From: Hygrocybe punicea | Lineage: Eukaryota; Basidiomycota; Agaricomycetes; Agaricales; Hygrophoraceae | Direction of reading: 5' to 3' | Assembly: GCA_963556145.1 (NCBI GenBank) | Contig: OY744461.1 | Coordinates: 5,342,891-5,406,890 of the forward strand | Length of the DNA stretch: 64,000 bases | Part shown: positions 42,919 through 54,510 of the stretch, in pieces | Layout: each line of letters starts with the position of its first letter | Position numbering within the stretch: position 1 is the stretch's first letter | The notes under the pieces: model-generated | Database searches by the model: none | The model's input: only the letters and a program-made list of their open reading frames with translations | What the model was told of the DNA's origin: nothing | Translations under genes and position numbers: made by a program

Positions 42919-42973
42919 AAAGTGACTAGCAAAATCGCCTCGGGCATTGAGGCGATCTCTTGCTTGTCACTTT
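42919..42973. repeat. Module B hairpin (third copy)
   Basis: Stem AAAGTGAC/GTCACTTT, AGCAA/TTGCT, ATCGCCTC/GAGGCGAT. Relative to the copy at 9918 the outer stem changed on both sides (GTGG/CCAC to GTGAC/GTCAC), a compensatory change that preserves pairing. An AT-rich TTAATTAATT tail follows. Confidence 0.7.
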
Positions 42974-44422
42974 CTGTTACAAATATGGACATATCTATTT
43001 AATAAATATTTTATTAATAATTAATTAATTCATTACCAAATGGACATTTTTGGTAGAGTATTTGATTTGTTTCTCACTCAATTCTCCATGGATTTTGAAG
43101 GTTATATGGGAAAGGTTATAGTACTAAATGAAATGGAGGTGCTTGTCACCAGCACTAAGTGATTTGAGCCCAAATTCAGGCACTAGTGAGTTTACACCAC
43201 ACATAGGCATTTGAATTTTCATGAGATATATATCATAGAAGTAGCTGTTTCTAGGGCTTTTACTGATATATTCTGAGGGGATGACAGTATTTTGAATACG
43301 GTACAGGAACTGGTATACCTATTGATCAGAAATTACAAGTCATGTATGAGGTCACAGAGTCACTCAGCTTTGCACACCTTATCCATGCATGTGACTTCCT
43401 GCTGCACCCTCTTTTCTTACGATCCTTATCACGTGATTGGACACTATTTTTATTTCGTGCACATGATTTCCTGCTGTGCATTCTTTCTTCATTATTATCC
43501 AGATTGTTTTCACAAATGTAAATGACTTGCCGAAGAATGGCAAATATGGATGATGGTATATAGCTACATGGTGATAATACAACCCCTCTCATCTATTTGA
43601 CGAACTCATGATGACATGATGAATGCATTGAACAACACAACATAACAAAACAGAAACGAATATAATGAAATGAAAAATTGAGTATGAAAAGATAAAGAAA
43701 AGGACGAACGACCATTAACCCTCCCGTTCCCAGCTAACCAGCAACCAAGACCCGCCCAAATAAAGACAAAGTGTTCACCCCAGAAAGAAAGAAGTCAATG
43801 TCAAGCATTGACTTCAGGCCCATCCATCCTCCAGAATAGTTCAACGCGTTGATTGTTTAGGGTAGAAACATTGGCACAAAAAGGCCAGTCACAGACTTTG
43901 CGCTCTGTATGCAATCATCAAATAAAAATAATAATAAAGTGTAAATGAAAAATGTACTTAGAGGGAGGACAGAGGACCTGTTCATAGCATCGGATAGTTT
44001 TTTATTACAATTTATTGCACAGAGAAGCAGCAATAAAAAGGAGTAGACACCAGAAGACCATGGTGAAAGACTAGAGGAAAAGAAAAGATGGATCGTGAGA
44101 ATTCAGGCATATGACCCCCAGCAAACACGTGATAAGCACATGTTTCCTTACATAACCAGAATAAACGGTCTGAACCAAGTAGATATCAACGATCTTAAAG
44201 ATCTATATATCAAGGAATGATCAAATACTACTCATTACATGATGCAAGGACAACAACCCATTGCACATTGAGTGACAGCTATGTGGAAAGCTCTTTTTCA
44301 ATCCACGTACTCATAGTGTATCCAATAAGACATATAGTTTGTTACAAATATATTAATGATTAATAGTATAATACCTATGTGCATACCCCTGATGATCATG
44401 AGGATTAAAGTCAGAGTCGCTG
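42974..44422. other. No gene recognised
   Basis: About 1.4 kb of AT-rich DNA. It contains an imperfect direct repeat around ATGTGACTTCCTGCTG and ATGATTTCCTGCTG (43390 and 43466). Only short frames are present. No splice-supported gene was found. Confidence 0.4.
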
Positions 44423-44476
44423 AAGTGGTTAGCAAAATTGCCTCAGGCATTGCGATGATCTCCTGCTAGCCACTTT
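44423..44476. repeat. Module B hairpin (fourth, decayed copy)
   Basis: Keeps the outer stem AAGTGG/CCACTT and AGCAA-like arm, but the inner stem is damaged (ATTGCCTCA against TGCGATGAT). The AT tail with TTAATTAATT is retained. No minisatellite adjoins it. Confidence 0.6.
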
Positions 44477-44539
44477 CTTCTACAAATAGGGACTTATCTG
44501 TAATTTAATTAATTTCATTAAATGTCAAATTATTTACAA

Positions 44540-45119
44540 AGTATTACAATATGGCTACAATGAAGGCAATGGATGGGAATGAGAGATAGTCGTGATAAGT
44601 GAATGATAAGAGAGTCAATAAAGGTCAAAGAAAGGATTGGAGAGGGGGAATGAGCAGAAGGGTGAAAAAGGGGCAGAACAGGCTAAGAGGGGTAAAGGAA
44701 GCAGTGGAGATGGTGACGAATGGGTGCTGGGACTACAGCGGGACTGAAAGAAGGCTGGGAGGGTGCTGAATAGGGTGGAAAGGCTGGGAGGAGCAAGTGA
44801 CACCTGGGTGAGCACCCCATGGTCAATTCAGATCCAGGACAGCTAATAAAACAGAAAACTCACCTAGTATAGCAGGAGGTGGGTGCACCACATCCCCTGC
44901 TGCCCTCAGAAACCCTCCATGGCGCTCCAAAGCAGCCGGAATGTGCTCCTGTTGCTGGGGTTGCTGGTGACACTATTGCTAGACATCGGTGACCTTTTGG
45001 AGGCCAAAAAGTTTCCTGGAGAGAGTTAGGGGACAGTAGAGGAGGATGGGAAAGTTGTAGGGCAGTAGGTGTAGCAGGGGGCTGGCAGTAGAGTCTGAAA
45101 TGGAGGGGGATGGGGCTGT
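44540..45119. other. G-rich non-coding stretch
   Basis: Purine-rich plus strand with many GGG runs. Frames on the minus strand (Pro/Ser/Leu-rich) follow composition. No gene is called. Confidence 0.4.
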
Positions 45120-45662
45120 TGACCAAGAGAAGGTTTTGGATTCATCTGAGCTCGAATGCTCTCAACATGGATTTCAAACTCCACTTGAATTTTAGCCACA
45201 ACTCCGGGCCACCCTCACTTATTTGCATTCTAGAGACTCAGATATCACATTTACCAGCTGCCTTAAGTGGACAAAAGTGTCCCAGACATACAATAGAATG
45301 TAGCTAGAAAGTACCATCTTTTACTTTGCCATATTACACCAGTTATTGTAGCTATACTCATATCTCTTGCAAAGAATAGCTCACAGGTAGCCCAAATTAT
45401 ACCAGATGCACTCCATAACTTTTTTCCAGCAGGATGGTCCCCATCACATACTCATTGTCAAATTTGGTGAAGATCCATGCAGTGTGCAAGTCAATAGAGG
45501 CTCTGGATTCTCGGATGAAACCAGTCAAAAGGGATTTAGAACTCAGTTGCTATATTTGGACACATTTTTCCCTCAGTCCCTGAGATGAATGAATGAATCA
45601 CCTCAATGGCTGAAAACCGGGTTTATAAGAACGAGTTTTCCATAAATGGAAGAACTCGTAAC
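45120..45662. repeat. Module C (third copy) ending in terminal hairpin
   Basis: Diverged copy of 10800-11347, sharing GCCACAACTCCGGGCCACC, GTGGACAAAAGTGT, CCTCAGTCCCTGAGATGAA and the closing hairpin. The hairpin at 45631-45659 reads ACGAGTTTTCCAT, loop AA, ATGGAAGAACTCGT and is perfect here, including the ACGAGT arm that has mutated in the palindrome copies. Confidence 0.75.
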
Positions 45663-45938
45663 AGCTGTCTTCATGTTATCATCTGTTGTGCAGCAAGGTT
45701 ATGGAGAAGTAGGGTAGAGAAAATGTAAGTCAATTGTTATCATACTGTTTGAAGACAGTTGTATTTGACAGTTGACATGTTGCTCTCTTTTTTGGCTGAG
45801 AATATTGTATAATGATGAAGCAAAGAAGACATGACAGTGGGAGAGGAGGTCGAGACATGCTGTGCAGTTTTATTTTTTCTACTTTTTATGTTGCTATGGT
45901 GAGAGGCTGCTATGATGAAAGTGAGGAGGGAAAAAAAA

Positions 45939-45968
45939 GAACTCGTTCATGCCATGCGCAGCACTGGC
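45939..45968. repeat. Boundary motif AGAACTCGT with small hairpin (second copy)
   Basis: Parallel to 23904-23933: GAACTCGTTCATGCCATGC, with GCCA pairing with TGGC across a changed loop (45951-45968), followed by GGCCCACT as in the other copy. Probably the surviving edge of a deleted Helitron. Confidence 0.45.
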
Positions 45969-46164
45969 CCACTAAACAAGTCCAAGACTTGGCCTTAAGA
46001 GGATGGAAATCAATGTTATTCGATGTGATGCATGAAATAATGCAATGCTGACACCAGAATGCACGAAATAAAGTAGAGCTGGCTCAATAGCTATGACAAG
46101 GAAATGATAGATTCTTGTGGTTTCTTGACTGTGGGAAAGTATTTCCTTTTTGGCTCAAATTCCG

Positions 46165-46340
46165 CAAGTCAGATTGCTTCACAATGGACTATCATTTTTA
46201 TTTCCCACAGTTAGAAATGATTTCACACGGCTTATTGAAATAAGTTCTCACAACTTGTAAAATCAGTGTTAGCGACAATTTTGTTGTTGGCGGAAAACGA
46301 CCACATAAAACGATTCCCTTAACGGGACTCGTAATTCCCA
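46165..46340. repeat. Recurrent module A (third copy) with hairpin end
   Basis: Matches 9668-9815 from GATTGCTTCACAATGGAC onward. It closes with a hairpin at 46310-46332, ACGATTCCC against GGGACTCGT, followed by AAT. This links module A to the same ACTCGTAA-type terminus as module C. Confidence 0.6.
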
Positions 46341-46409
46341 TCATGGTGGAAACAGTACAAAGTCCAGCTGTGGATATTCAGGCATAGCCCAATTCAAAGA
46401 AAATGTATG

Positions 46410-46556
46410 TCAGGGGTCTGGATCATCATTATGCAACAATACAGGCCCTGGGAAGGTCAACAACGGTGGAGCATTCAGAGAGGTGATGACATAGCCATCC
46501 AGGATAAACGTGGTGACATCGACAGTTTTCTGTCTCTTGAATGTGGACATGGACAT
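46410..46556 (-). CDS. Short hypothetical frame next to the hAT element
   Basis: 48 codons reading protein-like sequence (FKRQKTVDVTTFILDGYV, then PPLLTFPGPVLLHND). It lies just outside the hAT left end. It may be an exon of a disrupted host gene; no domain is recognised. Confidence 0.25.
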   Translation of the reverse strand: MSMSTFKRQKTVDVTTFILDGYVITSLNAPPLLTFPGPVLLHNDDPDP

Positions 46557-46812
46557 GGTGATTGAGTGTCAAGAGAGGGGTCTAGGCTAGAGCACGGGTA
46601 ATCCAAACCCGCACAGGTAGTGAGTACAGATATGTGTGGGTAAGAGTACAGGTACATAAAACAGTACCCATGACCTTCATATACCTGTCATTACAATATA
46701 ACACCAATAGAGAATATATATGGCATTTGTACCACGCAGTCACTTTATGGTGCACTCATGGACACATAACTACTACATATAAATAGGGGCTCAAACTTCA
46801 CCCACCTCCATC

Positions 46813-47367
46813 ATGCCTCCCCCCAATAAATCCATGCCTCCTCCCAAAAAATCCTGCTCCCAGGCCAAATCCAGGCCTTCCCAGCCTCAACCATCCACCC
46901 AAATGTCCAGTAGCCAGCCTCGTAATGGCCAAAAGCAACCTGCTACTGAAGAACCGGTGGCATCCTCCAAGCGGCATAGGCCGTTGACTGCAGACTCGTC
47001 CACAGCATCACTGTCTCAGTCACAAATCTTGCAGCAGCCTGCCATCACCCCTGCCATGCAGGTCAGGCTGGCGCCAACAGTCACCACCATCATCAACAGT
47101 GACGATGATGAAGACCATGTCCACAGCTCGGTAGTGCCAGGATCCAAGAGTGCACACGATGATGATGAGGAGGGAGAAGAGCCTGTCAATTCTGAGGATG
47201 AACTTGGTCAGCCAATATTCCATGGTGCCATCCAGATTAAATCACTTACCTTGATTTACAGAGCACCTGCGAAAGGACTGGGTTTCGTCAGTTTATGCAT
47301 TTTACCATCCTATTCTTGATATTGGGTATGACGACAAGGGGTGCTGGTTCCATACTTTCTGCTGTGC
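46813..47367 (+). pseudogene. hAT transposase, N-terminal exons up to the broken BED finger
   Basis: The first exon is low-complexity (Pro/Ser/Gln/Asp-rich) to 47224. A 37-bp intron (47225-47261, GTGCC...TTTACAG) restores the frame to read HEHLRKDWVSSVYAFYHP, then HTFCCA. This leads into the BED-type zinc finger, which continues beyond the LTR retrotransposon at 59651 (AQGCQKGIRCFVDKGDA). Confidence 0.75.
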
Positions 47368-48270
47368 TGTAGATGCGGGTTCTTGGTGGCTTCGGAACTA
47401 TATAAAGAAATATATATAAAGATCCTAACCTGTGGGTGTCAGCGTAGAAGTGACTGGATAAGTCAGTGTCGGGAATAGTAGTAAAAGAAAGGGATTGTTA
47501 GTAAAAGTAAAGCCGCTGCGTAAAACTGGACTAATAACGACGAATCCGGCGATGAACGGAGTGAAAACGGACAAATAATGAACAACCCGACGATGCCGAT
47601 GATGTCGGGTACAGCGGGTCGGGTCGGGTCGGGTCGGGTCGGAAACAATGAACGAATATATGGGAACAACGATAAAAACGACGAAGTGGACTATAAAAAG
47701 CTAAGGGTCTACATGGACGAGCATTTGAAGGGATTAAAAAGGTTCTGACTATGAGGGAAACAGGGACTAATGGTATCTTTTTTTTGTACGGTCGTCGGGG
47801 ACCGTTTTTCTAGTACATGAGTGTGTAGCTACTTTTGGACATGTCTACTTCGGCCAATAGAAACTACAAAGAAACACTGGAATGGGGAAGTGGAAAGGGG
47901 GTTGCAAAGCAACGAAGACAGGAAAGTGGAGGGGAAAACGAATATCCATGAAAAAGATTGGAAAAGTCCTACATATCTCCGAAAGGACGAGGGGATGCAT
48001 AAATAAGGTAAATCCGAAGTCGGGGATTGAGTCCGAAGAGATCCATCTCCTGGAATTGGAACTCCGAGGCGTTTGAGGCTGCCGGATTTAGCCCAAAAGC
48101 GGCCGTCACAAAGCGGCATGTGTCGGGTTATGTCGGTCACATCGGGTCACGTCACGTCACGTCACGTCGGGTTACATCGGGTTCGAATGCAAGTCGAATG
48201 GCGGCAACGGGTTGGTCCGGATTCGTGATATATCGATGATACGGACTCAGAGGGACGTCGACCCTCTACA
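47368..48270. repeat. 5' LTR
   Basis: A TATA-like TATAAAAAG at 47692-47700 and a GGGTC pentamer array at 47615-47642 are inside. Only two differences from the other LTR were noticed (near 48067 and 48225), both G here against A there within a CpG. Confidence 0.88.
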
Positions 48271-51200
48271 TCTCCAGGGTACTTTAAATAAAGACCATCC
48301 CTGGTCGATACCACGTGGACTCGGGACTCGGATGCATGAGATGAAGCTGACACGGTGGTCGTGGAAGCGGGCTCGACAGGACGAGGCGGGTCGTGGATGA
48401 CGCGAACGGGGACAGCGGATGGTGACTAGCGGAGCTCGATGGACAGGCGGAGGCGGAGAGCGGGGAGTAGAGAACAAAAGTGGGTGAAGTCGGTGTCGAG
48501 AAAAAGGAAACAAAGTACATAAAACCGGAGGGAAAAGAAACTATGACAACAATAATCAAGCGGAAATGAAACAAGAGGTGGAAAACTAGAAGAGTGGAAC
48601 AAAAAGGCGGCGGAAACACAAAATAGATAAAAGGGAATAAGTATCGGGATTGGAAAGAAAGGAAGCAATAGAGGTGGAGTCGGGTGACGGAGATAATGAA
48701 ATCGTGAATGGAAACACGTTGGGCATAAGCGGAAACGACATAAAACGAAGGCGGATGACAAAGATGATGTAGGCCAGTCAGGTTAGAGTTGGCGGCTTCG
48801 GTGGCTGTGTCAACGGGTGGCGAAAACGGTGGCGGAAAGCATAAAACGGTGACGTGGGCATAGAGATACGATGACGATGGTAAACATGATATGACGACGG
48901 CGGAGGTTCGATACGATATGACGACAATGGAGGTTCGATGGACGATGACGGAGGTTCGATGGACGACGGCGGAGGTTCGATAGACGATGGCGGAGGTTCA
49001 ATATGTCAATACTAATATGGGGCGATAATCAATGGCTGTGATATCAGCCTCATACTAGGCGGTTCAGCACCGGCTTGGACCCGTGGGGAAGCATTCTCCC
49101 CCATGGAACTGAAATATAAAGTCGGGTGGGTTGGGAATCGAAGCCAAGACAGGGAACGTTGTGTCTGGGTCGAAACAGTGGCGGAAACGGTGGGTCATGG
49201 AAAGCGGAGAGCGATGTCAACAGGTGGAATGCGGGTGCATGAGCGGATGAGTCGGGTGCATGGAGAATGAGTGAAGCGGTGCGTCGGGTTCGTAAGCGGG
49301 TGCGGCGGGTTTGTAAACGGGTTCGCTGGGTGCGACGGATTCATAAGCGGGTGTGTCGAGTATGTCGGGTGTATTATGCGGGTGTCGGGTGTGTCGGGAA
49401 CGAGTGTATTTCTTTTTATCTTTCTTTTATCTCTGACGTTTTTCTTTCTTTTTATTTATTTAATCTATTTATGTATATATTTCTTATGCCGATGGATGGT
49501 GAGGGGTTTTCGTAGGGTCGGGTTCGGTGGGTATGGGGGTGCGAAGGTGGCGGGTACGGGATGTGAAACCGGAACCGGAACCGGAACCTCATGCTGCGGA
49601 ATCGTTGGGAACGCGTCCGGGTTCGTAGTCGGGTGCTGTGATGCGAGTCGCGGATCCAGAACCGGAAGCCGATGTAGCGGATTGGTCGAAAACGGGTTGT
49701 CGGGTGTGGCGGTATGGCATAGGGCCACGTAGGGAGACGGGGCGGACGACGTGAGCGGATGAGACGGAACGTGGTTGCGAGGCGTGGATCATGGTTGCAT
49801 GGGGTTGTTCGACGCTGCGGGTTGTCGAGGGAAGCGGGTAACGGGTGGTCGAGGTCGGCGGTACGGGATAGGGCAATGTTGGGAAACGGAGGCGGATTAC
49901 GTGGGTGGATACGAAGGGACGTGGTGTTGCATGACGTGGATCGTGGTTGCATGAGGTCGTTCGAGGGTGCTGGAGGCCGGGGGAGCGGGTGACGGGTGAT
50001 CGAGGCTGGGGTATGGTGTAGGGAGATGTTGGAGACGGGGGTGGACGGCGTGGGCAGGGAGATGGATTGGGGTGATACGGGTGGCATCTTCGTGATGTTT
50101 TCGTGGCGGATAGTTGCGTGGGGATTTGACAATGGTCTGTCGGGTCGTGGAACGGGTTTGGGCGGCCGGTGGTCACGGTTTCACGGGCGTAACCCAACGG
50201 GGGCTTCGTTTGGGCTCGCGAAGGGACTTGAGGGACGTCGTGGGGTTGGTCGAGGGCGTAGGTGATCGAAGGGGAGTGGACGAGGACGGGGACGGCTGGG
50301 GGTGAATGGAGGTCGACGGGGGGTGATGTGGCCGCTTGCGTGGGACGACGAGGGACGAGAGTGGAGTCGTTTGGGACGGGAAAGGGTCCCACAGAAGTGC
50401 GGGGGCGTGAACGTGGGTGTGGGGGCTGACGGTCGTGGTGGTCGTTGGTGCTGGGTCTGGGAACGCGGTGGTAGGCTGTTGGAGGCTCGAATATAACGGG
50501 GACAGCTTGTACGGGTTTGCGGGGGCGATGTAGGGTGTTGGGATGTGATACGAGCCGCCGGTGGGTCCTACGAAGGCGTGAGCGGCTGGGGATGTCGAGT
50601 TACGGGGGCACGAGGAAGTATGACGTGGCAATGCGTGAGGCGTCGATGACGGCGAGGACGGCTGGTACGGACTTGCAAGGGACGCTGTAGGGTTGTGGGA
50701 GGTTGTACGAAGCGGCGGATGATCCAACGAGGACGTGAGCGGCCGGGGATGTCGAGTACGGGGGGCACGAGGAAGGATGACGTGGTGACGCGTTGGGCGT
50801 TGAGGACGGCTCGTGAGGGCTCACAGCTGGCGTCGTGGGGCCATAGGAAGCGGTGCGAGGTGACAGGGAGGTCCAACGAGGGCGTAAGCGGCCGGAGATG
50901 TCAAGTAAGCTGGGGCACGAAGCAGGGTGACGTGGCACAGGGTGGGAGCGTCGATAACGGCGAAGACGACTCGTGTGGGCTTGCGAAGGGTGCTGTGGGG
51001 ACTCGGAAAGCCATACGAGGCTGCGTGGGGGTAGCAACGAGGGCGTGAGCGGCCGGGGATGTCGAATAGGCGGGTGCATGAGCTGGGATGACGTGGCGAC
51101 GCGTTGGGGACTCGATAATGGCGGAGACGGCTCGTGAGGGCTCGTGAAGGGCGATGTGGGACTCTGGGAAGCGGTGCGAGGCGACGGGGTGTCCAACGAA

Positions 51201-51604
51201 GGCGTGAGCGGCCGGAGATGTCGACTTGGCTGGGGCACGAAGCCGGGTGACGTGGCACGGTGTGGGGCATCGATAACGGCGAAGATGGCTTGTGAGGCTC
51301 GCGAATGGTGTCGTGGGGCTGTAGCTCAGTGTTGAGGGCTCGAACGCGGGGGCTGCTCGCATGAACTCGTGAAGGGCGCTGACGTGCTTTTGCTGGTAAC
51401 TTCGTGGGCTCAGACGATGGGGGGGCTTGTAAGGGCTTGTATCCGGTGACAAGTGCGAGTTCGTAGACGCGAGCGGCTGGGGGTACACAGGCTAAACCCG
51501 TTGCACGGAGATCCATCTGTTCCAAGTTGTGAGTGACGCGTGAGTGCCGTTGGGCGAGTTGATGTTTTGGGGCTTTCCGGTCGCGGTTTTTCGACGGGTA
51601 TCGG
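48271..51604. repeat. Retrotransposon interior with tandem repeats, non-coding
   Basis: Contains a short repeat built on GGAGGTTCGAT (48895-49000), CGGGT-rich DNA (49245-49400) and a roughly 155-bp tandem repeat from about 50560 to 51330. There AGCGGCCGGGGATGTCGA or a variant recurs at 50583, 50739, 50889, 51049 and 51208. Strand composition is G-rich on plus. The long minus-strand Pro/Ser/Arg frames are repeat shadows. No primer-binding site was recognised after the LTR. Confidence 0.7.
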
Positions 51605-52406
51605 CACTTCAGGCTACCCCCAAACCTGAACAACTAGTTACAACTCACCTCTAGTACTGAACCATCTACATGTTGGTAAAAGTACTGGGCAGCCCTGGGA
51701 CGATACGTTGGGACGTCCCATTGTCCCTGGTCCGGTGTATGGGATGGCCCATGGGATGACATTTGGTGTTGTGGGATGTCCCATGGGACATGGGACATCC
51801 CACACAGAGGGGGTGTCTGGGGGCATTTGGGACGTCCCTTCTCTAGATATTTAATAGAAACCTCAGGATGATGATAGCATCTAGTTGTAAATTTCAAGGC
51901 CTTGTCATGGCCACTATGGGTACCATGGGTGCTATAGCATAGTATAAGATTGTACATACTTATTCTTTTGAGAGTCACAGAGCTGATTGTCCTTCAAGGT
52001 CAGTGGCAGGGTGTGGAGATACAGCAGTTGTTTCAACATATAAAGACAGAAGGAGTGGGAGAGGGAGATGTTGGGTAATGAGATGGGAAAGAGGGGGAGG
52101 ATTGAGGGTGTGCTTCTGGTAAACCAATCCCTTGTGCATGTGGCAAGCTGAAGCTTGTAGGGGAGTAAGTGAGCAGAGCATGCATGATATACAAAGAAAA
52201 GTAGGGCTACATATGCAGAGGAGGCTGAGCTGAAAATTAAACACGTGTATTATGAAGAGCATTTGATCAGGATATCAGTGGTTATTACATTATTGGCTGT
52301 GCATGCAATGGCTGACTGGGAAGCAGATGCAGAGGAGAGATCTGAAATTAGAGTGTGTCTTGAGGACAGTGGACTTGGGTAAGGAGACATCTCACAGAGG
52401 TTTTAT

Positions 52407-53095
52407 TGGGACATCCCACAGGCTCATCTGGGATGTCCCTGTCAGCTTGCAGCTGAGGCTTTCAGACATCCCTGTCATCTTGTGTGACATCCCACCAAGG
52501 CTTTCGGACGTCCCACAGCCTTGTCTGGGACATCCCTGCCAGCTTGTAGGACGTCCCACAGCCTTGTTTGAGACATCCCTGTCAGCTTGTGGGACGTCCC
52601 AAAGCCTCGGTGGGACAACCCACAATCCTGTCTGGGACATCCCACAGCCTTGTTTGGGACGTCCCTGCCAGCTTGTGGGATGTCCCACTGAGGCTTTGGG
52701 ATGTCCCACAGCCTTGTCTGGGACGTCCCTGTCAGCTTGTGGGACGTCCCTGCCAGCTTGTGGGACGTCCCACCGAGGCTTTGGGATGTCCCACAGCCTT
52801 GTCTGGGACATCCCTGTCAGCTTGTGGGACATCCCACCGAGGCTTTGGGATGTCCCACGGCCTTGTCTGGGACATCCCTGTCAGCTTGTGGGACGTCCCA
52901 CAGCCTTGTCCGGGACATCCCTCTCAGCTTGTGGGACGTCCCACAGCCTTGTCCGGGACATCCCTCTCAGCTTGTGGGACGTCCCACCAAGGCTTTGGGA
53001 TGTCCCACAGCCTTGTCTGGGACGTCCCTGTTAGCTTTTGGGATGTCCCACAGTCAGTTTGTGGGATGTCCCACAACCTGGTGTGGACATCCCAA
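52407..53095. repeat. Helically phased GGGAYRTCCC array (left foldback arm)
   Basis: About thirty palindromic decamers GGGACGTCCC, GGGACATCCC or GGGATGTCCC occur every 21-22 bp, grouped in 43- and 64-bp higher units (for example unit starts at 52797, 52861, 52904 and 52947). The spacers CAGCTTGT, ACAGCCTTGTCT and ACCGAGGCTTT alternate. The mirror array is at 57020-57540 with fewer copies. Confidence 0.85.
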
Positions 53096-53559
53096 TGTAC
53101 AGGCTTGTGGGACTGCCTGCTTGCTCAGCATCTGCTAAGTCATACAATAATAATCATTCCAATCCACATCTTACATAATTTTAAATAATTTACATTTAGC
53201 AACTACTTAAAATAGATATAGCAAATCAAATAATTATTTTACCTAAATACATGGTATTCTACTTATCAGGGGAGAGGCAGGGAGGTGGAGGTGGAGGAGC
53301 GGACAGGAGAGGGGGCAATGGCAGGGGCAATGGCAGGGGGTGGGCAAGGGGAGAAGGGCAGGAGGTGGATGGGAGGTGGATGGGAGGTGGGGGTGGCAGG
53401 GGGCAGGAGATAGGGAGGGGAGAAGGGGCAGGTTAGGAAGGGACAGACTAGGAGACAGTCAGGGGGAGAATGGAAAGGAGGAGGGAGGAGGGGGAGGGGA
53501 AAGGAGGGGAAAAACCAACAAAATTACACACCAGTGTTCCCTGCTGTCCACACCCCTCT

Positions 53560-54510
53560 GCGTCCTCGCCCTTGTCCCCCTCCTTGTCCTTGTCCCCGTC
53601 CCCGTCGTCGTCGTCGTCGTCGTCGTCGTCCCCTTCCCCGTCGTCCTCGTGTTCGTCGATTGCGTCCCCGTCCCCGTCCTTGCCGTCGTCCCCGTCCCTG
53701 TTCTCGTCGTCCTCATCCCTGTCCCTGTCGTCCTCGTGTTCGTCGATTGCGTCCCCGTCCCCGTCCTCGCCGTCGTCCCGTCCCCGTTCTCGTCGTCCTC
53801 GTCCTCGTCCCCGTCCCCGTCGCCCTCGTCCTCGTCGTTTTCGTCCCTGTCCCTGTCCCCGTCCCCGTCCCCGCCGTCCCCGCTGTCCTCGCTGTCCTCG
53901 CTGTCCTTGCCATCCCCGTCCTCGTCGTTGCCGTTGCCGTCGTTGCCGTTGTCGTGGTCCCAGTCCCCGTTGTTGTTGTTGTTGTCCTCGTCCTCCCTGT
54001 TGCCGCCGTCCTCGTTGTCCCGGTCTCTGTTGTCCTCGTTATCCCGTTCCCTCGTCCCGGTCGTCCTCGTTTCCGTCATCCGTCGTCCGTTGCCCCCGTC
54101 CCCGTTCCCGTGCTCGCTGCCCCCGTCGCCATCCTCGTCGTTGTCCCCGTTGTCCCCGTTGTCCCCGTTGCAGTCGTCCTTGTTGTCCCCGGCTCCGTGG
54201 TCGTCGTCCTGTTCCCCCGTCCCGGTCGTCTTCGTTTCCGTCGTCCGTCGTTCCCGTGCCCATGCCCGCTGTCCTCGTCTTCGTTGCCCCTGCTCGTCGT
54301 CGTCTTCCCGTTGTCGTGGTTCCCGTTCCCGTTGCCGTCGTCTTCCCCTTTCGCGCCATCGTCGCGTTTGTTCGTTTACCCCGTATTCCTCATTCTCGTC
54401 GTCCCCGTTCTTGCTGTCGTGGTCGGCCTGGGTTGTCCCCGTTCTGGGCTGTGTCCTCCCTCCTTGTCGCCCGCATCCGCGTCCGCTTGTTGGCCTTGTT
54501 CGCGACCATT
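53560..54510. repeat. CGTC/CCGT-type microsatellite tract (left foldback arm)
   Basis: Nearly 1 kb of pyrimidine-rich CGTCCCCGTC and CGTCGTCGTC runs. All three plus frames and the minus frames stay open, producing Ser/Pro/Arg-, Val/Pro- or Asp/Thr-rich translations; these are composition artefacts. The mirror tract is at about 55660-56570. Confidence 0.85.

Noticed and set aside
47615..47642. Telomere-like repeat
   Set aside because: The GGGTC pentamers are few, lie inside an LTR, and are copied identically in the other LTR at 58995-59022; they are part of the retrotransposon.
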